Assembly (NCBI GenBank): GCA_019314085.1
Contig: JAFCZZ010000028.1
Span: 1-11,178 of the forward strand
Reading direction: 5' to 3'
Length of the DNA: 11,178 nt
Source: Deltaproteobacteria bacterium
Lineage (GTDB): Bacteria; Desulfobacterota; Syntrophia; Syntrophales; UBA2210
Made by a program: the position numbers and the translations under genes
In this document: positions 10,797-11,178 of the stretch, piece by piece
Numbering within the stretch: position 1 is the stretch's first letter
How the letters are laid out: the number at the start of each line of letters is the position of its first letter
The notes under the pieces: model-generated
Told to the model about the DNA's origin: nothing
Seen by the model: only the letters and a program-made list of their open reading frames with translations
The model's database searches: none

Positions 10797-10814
10797 CACG
10801 CTATATATGGCGTG
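10797..10814. promoter_or_regulatory. Near-perfect 18-bp palindrome, probable activator/operator site
   Basis: CACGCTATA|TATGGCGTG: the halves are inverted copies with one mismatch (CACGCTATA against CACGCCATA). Its place, about 170 bases before the peptidase gene and after the early terminator, matches where the middle/late activator binds in Mu-like phages. Which protein binds is not known. Confidence 0.5.
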
Positions 10815-10892
10815 TAAGTCATCTGGAGCGCGTTTTCTTTTTCTTCTGGTTATTATCTGACCTCTTTTCTGAATCTGATCCTGAACAGCCCG

Positions 10893-10921
10893 ACAGGGGC
10901 GGCGCTTGCTGCCCCTGTTTT
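10893..10921 (+). terminator. Leader hairpin with short U tract, attenuator-like
   Basis: ACAGGGGCGGC (10893-10903) pairs with GCTGCCCCTGT (10908-10918) with one G-U pair, four-base loop GCTT, followed by four T. It resembles an intrinsic terminator with a short tail and lies 59 bases before the peptidase start, so it could act as attenuator for it or simply as a second terminator. Confidence 0.55.
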
Positions 10922-10980
10922 CCCCCAACCCGGCTGGTCTGCCTTTTCGGCAGCGGCCTAAAACCATAGGATGCGAGTTT

Positions 10981-11178
10981 ATGCGAGCCATTGACTGGGA
11001 CGAAATCGAATATTTTGAGCCGAAGGATTTTGACGATCCGGAGGCGCCGGGCAGCTGGGAGTTTATGGACCCGAAATCGATCATTCTGCTTAACGATCTG
11101 AGACGGCGGACCGGCTGGCCGATCATCCCGCATAACCGGTTTGGAGTGCGGGGCTGCGTGTGTGTGCGCGGCGATGGG
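10981..11178 (+). CDS. Peptidase M15-like lysis protein, N-terminal part
   Basis: The first 66 residues of an ORF that runs off the right edge. AGGA lies eight bases before the ATG. It opens MRAIDWDEIEYFEPKDF, then FMDPKSIILLNDLRRRTGWPIIPHNRFG, the layout of peptidase M15_3-type phage endolysins (short acidic/aromatic start with a conserved 'F.p.eF', a helix with LL..L...R...G.p, then the first His/Arg region of the metal site). This family cleaves peptidoglycan stem peptides at the end of infection. The catalytic His/Asp cluster is expected further right and cannot be seen, so the call rests on the N-terminal pattern and on being the first gene after the early operon. Confidence 0.6.
   Translation, partial: MRAIDWDEIEYFEPKDFDDPEAPGSWEFMDPKSIILLNDLRRRTGWPIIPHNRFGVRGCVCVRGDG

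Larger units (their letters stand above)
10689..10980 (+). other. Non-coding control region before the lysis gene
   Basis: 292 bases with no convincing gene. From left to right: a pyrimidine-rich start, direct repeats TTAAATCAA (10731-10739, 10744-10752), a perfect tandem 10-mer CTGCAAAACC (10756-10775), GGAGCGCGTTT twice (about 10776 and 10834), a near-perfect palindrome (10797-10814) and a hairpin (10893-10921). Together they suggest a regulated promoter with a leader RNA for the next module. I could not assign a good sigma70 promoter, which fits an activator-dependent promoter. Confidence 0.55.

Noticed and set aside
10807..10860. 17-codon leader peptide (ATG in the palindrome) before the hairpin
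   Set aside because: No ribosome binding site and no run of regulatory codons; too weak to call a leader peptide.
10749..11126. Minus-strand ORFs over the control region and peptidase start
   Set aside because: They run through the palindrome, the hairpin and the peptidase codons; shadows.

Overview
The window is the early region of a Mu-like transposable prophage. The anchors are a MuA-type DDE transposase (4268-6439), a MuB-type AAA+ ATPase right behind it (6497-7213), a DUF3164 protein (9140-9754), a GemA/gp16 protein (9758-10192), a Ner-like regulator (1659-1865) and a divergently transcribed CI-type repressor (293-799, minus). The first residues of an M15-type peptidase at the right edge suggest that the lysis module starts there. 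The host is a proteobacterium-like organism with moderately high GC. The heptamer repeats and gene content remind me of Desulfobacterota prophages, but this is an impression and not a proof.

Layout. Positions 1-292 hold two small minus-strand ORFs downstream of the repressor. Positions 293-901 hold the repressor and the divergent control region, with a likely early promoter at 815-841 and a 20-base operator-like element that recurs inside the repressor gene. Positions 902-2383 hold two convergent gene pairs: a 34-residue zinc ribbon facing a membrane-anchored 199-residue protein, and Ner facing a CxxC protein. In each pair the stop codons are 1 to 5 bases apart, and the divergent gaps next to them carry dyads. 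Positions 2472-4266 hold three plus-strand genes between ner and A, one of which looks like a DNA-binding protein. Positions 4268-10638 form one tightly packed plus-strand operon (A, B, two helix-turn-helix proteins, small unknowns, a zinc-ribbon protein, DUF3164, GemA, a tiny ORF and a MerR/excisionase-like protein) that closes at a strong intrinsic terminator (10660-10688). Positions 10689-10980 are non-coding, with a near-perfect 18-base palindrome and a long hairpin, followed by the peptidase gene.

How it works together (known for the Mu family, inferred here): the repressor keeps the early promoter silent. Ner dampens early transcription after induction. A and B carry out replicative transposition. 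The small early genes and GemA modify host and phage expression. A middle/late activator would then switch on the region after 10688. No Mor/C-type activator is evident; the small helix-turn-helix protein at 10327-10638 sits where Mor is expected.

The most unusual features are arrays of 7-base (and some 6-base) tandem repeats at five gene junctions, two REP-like hairpins starting GTAGG, the paired convergent cargo genes, and the operator-like repeat inside the repressor gene.
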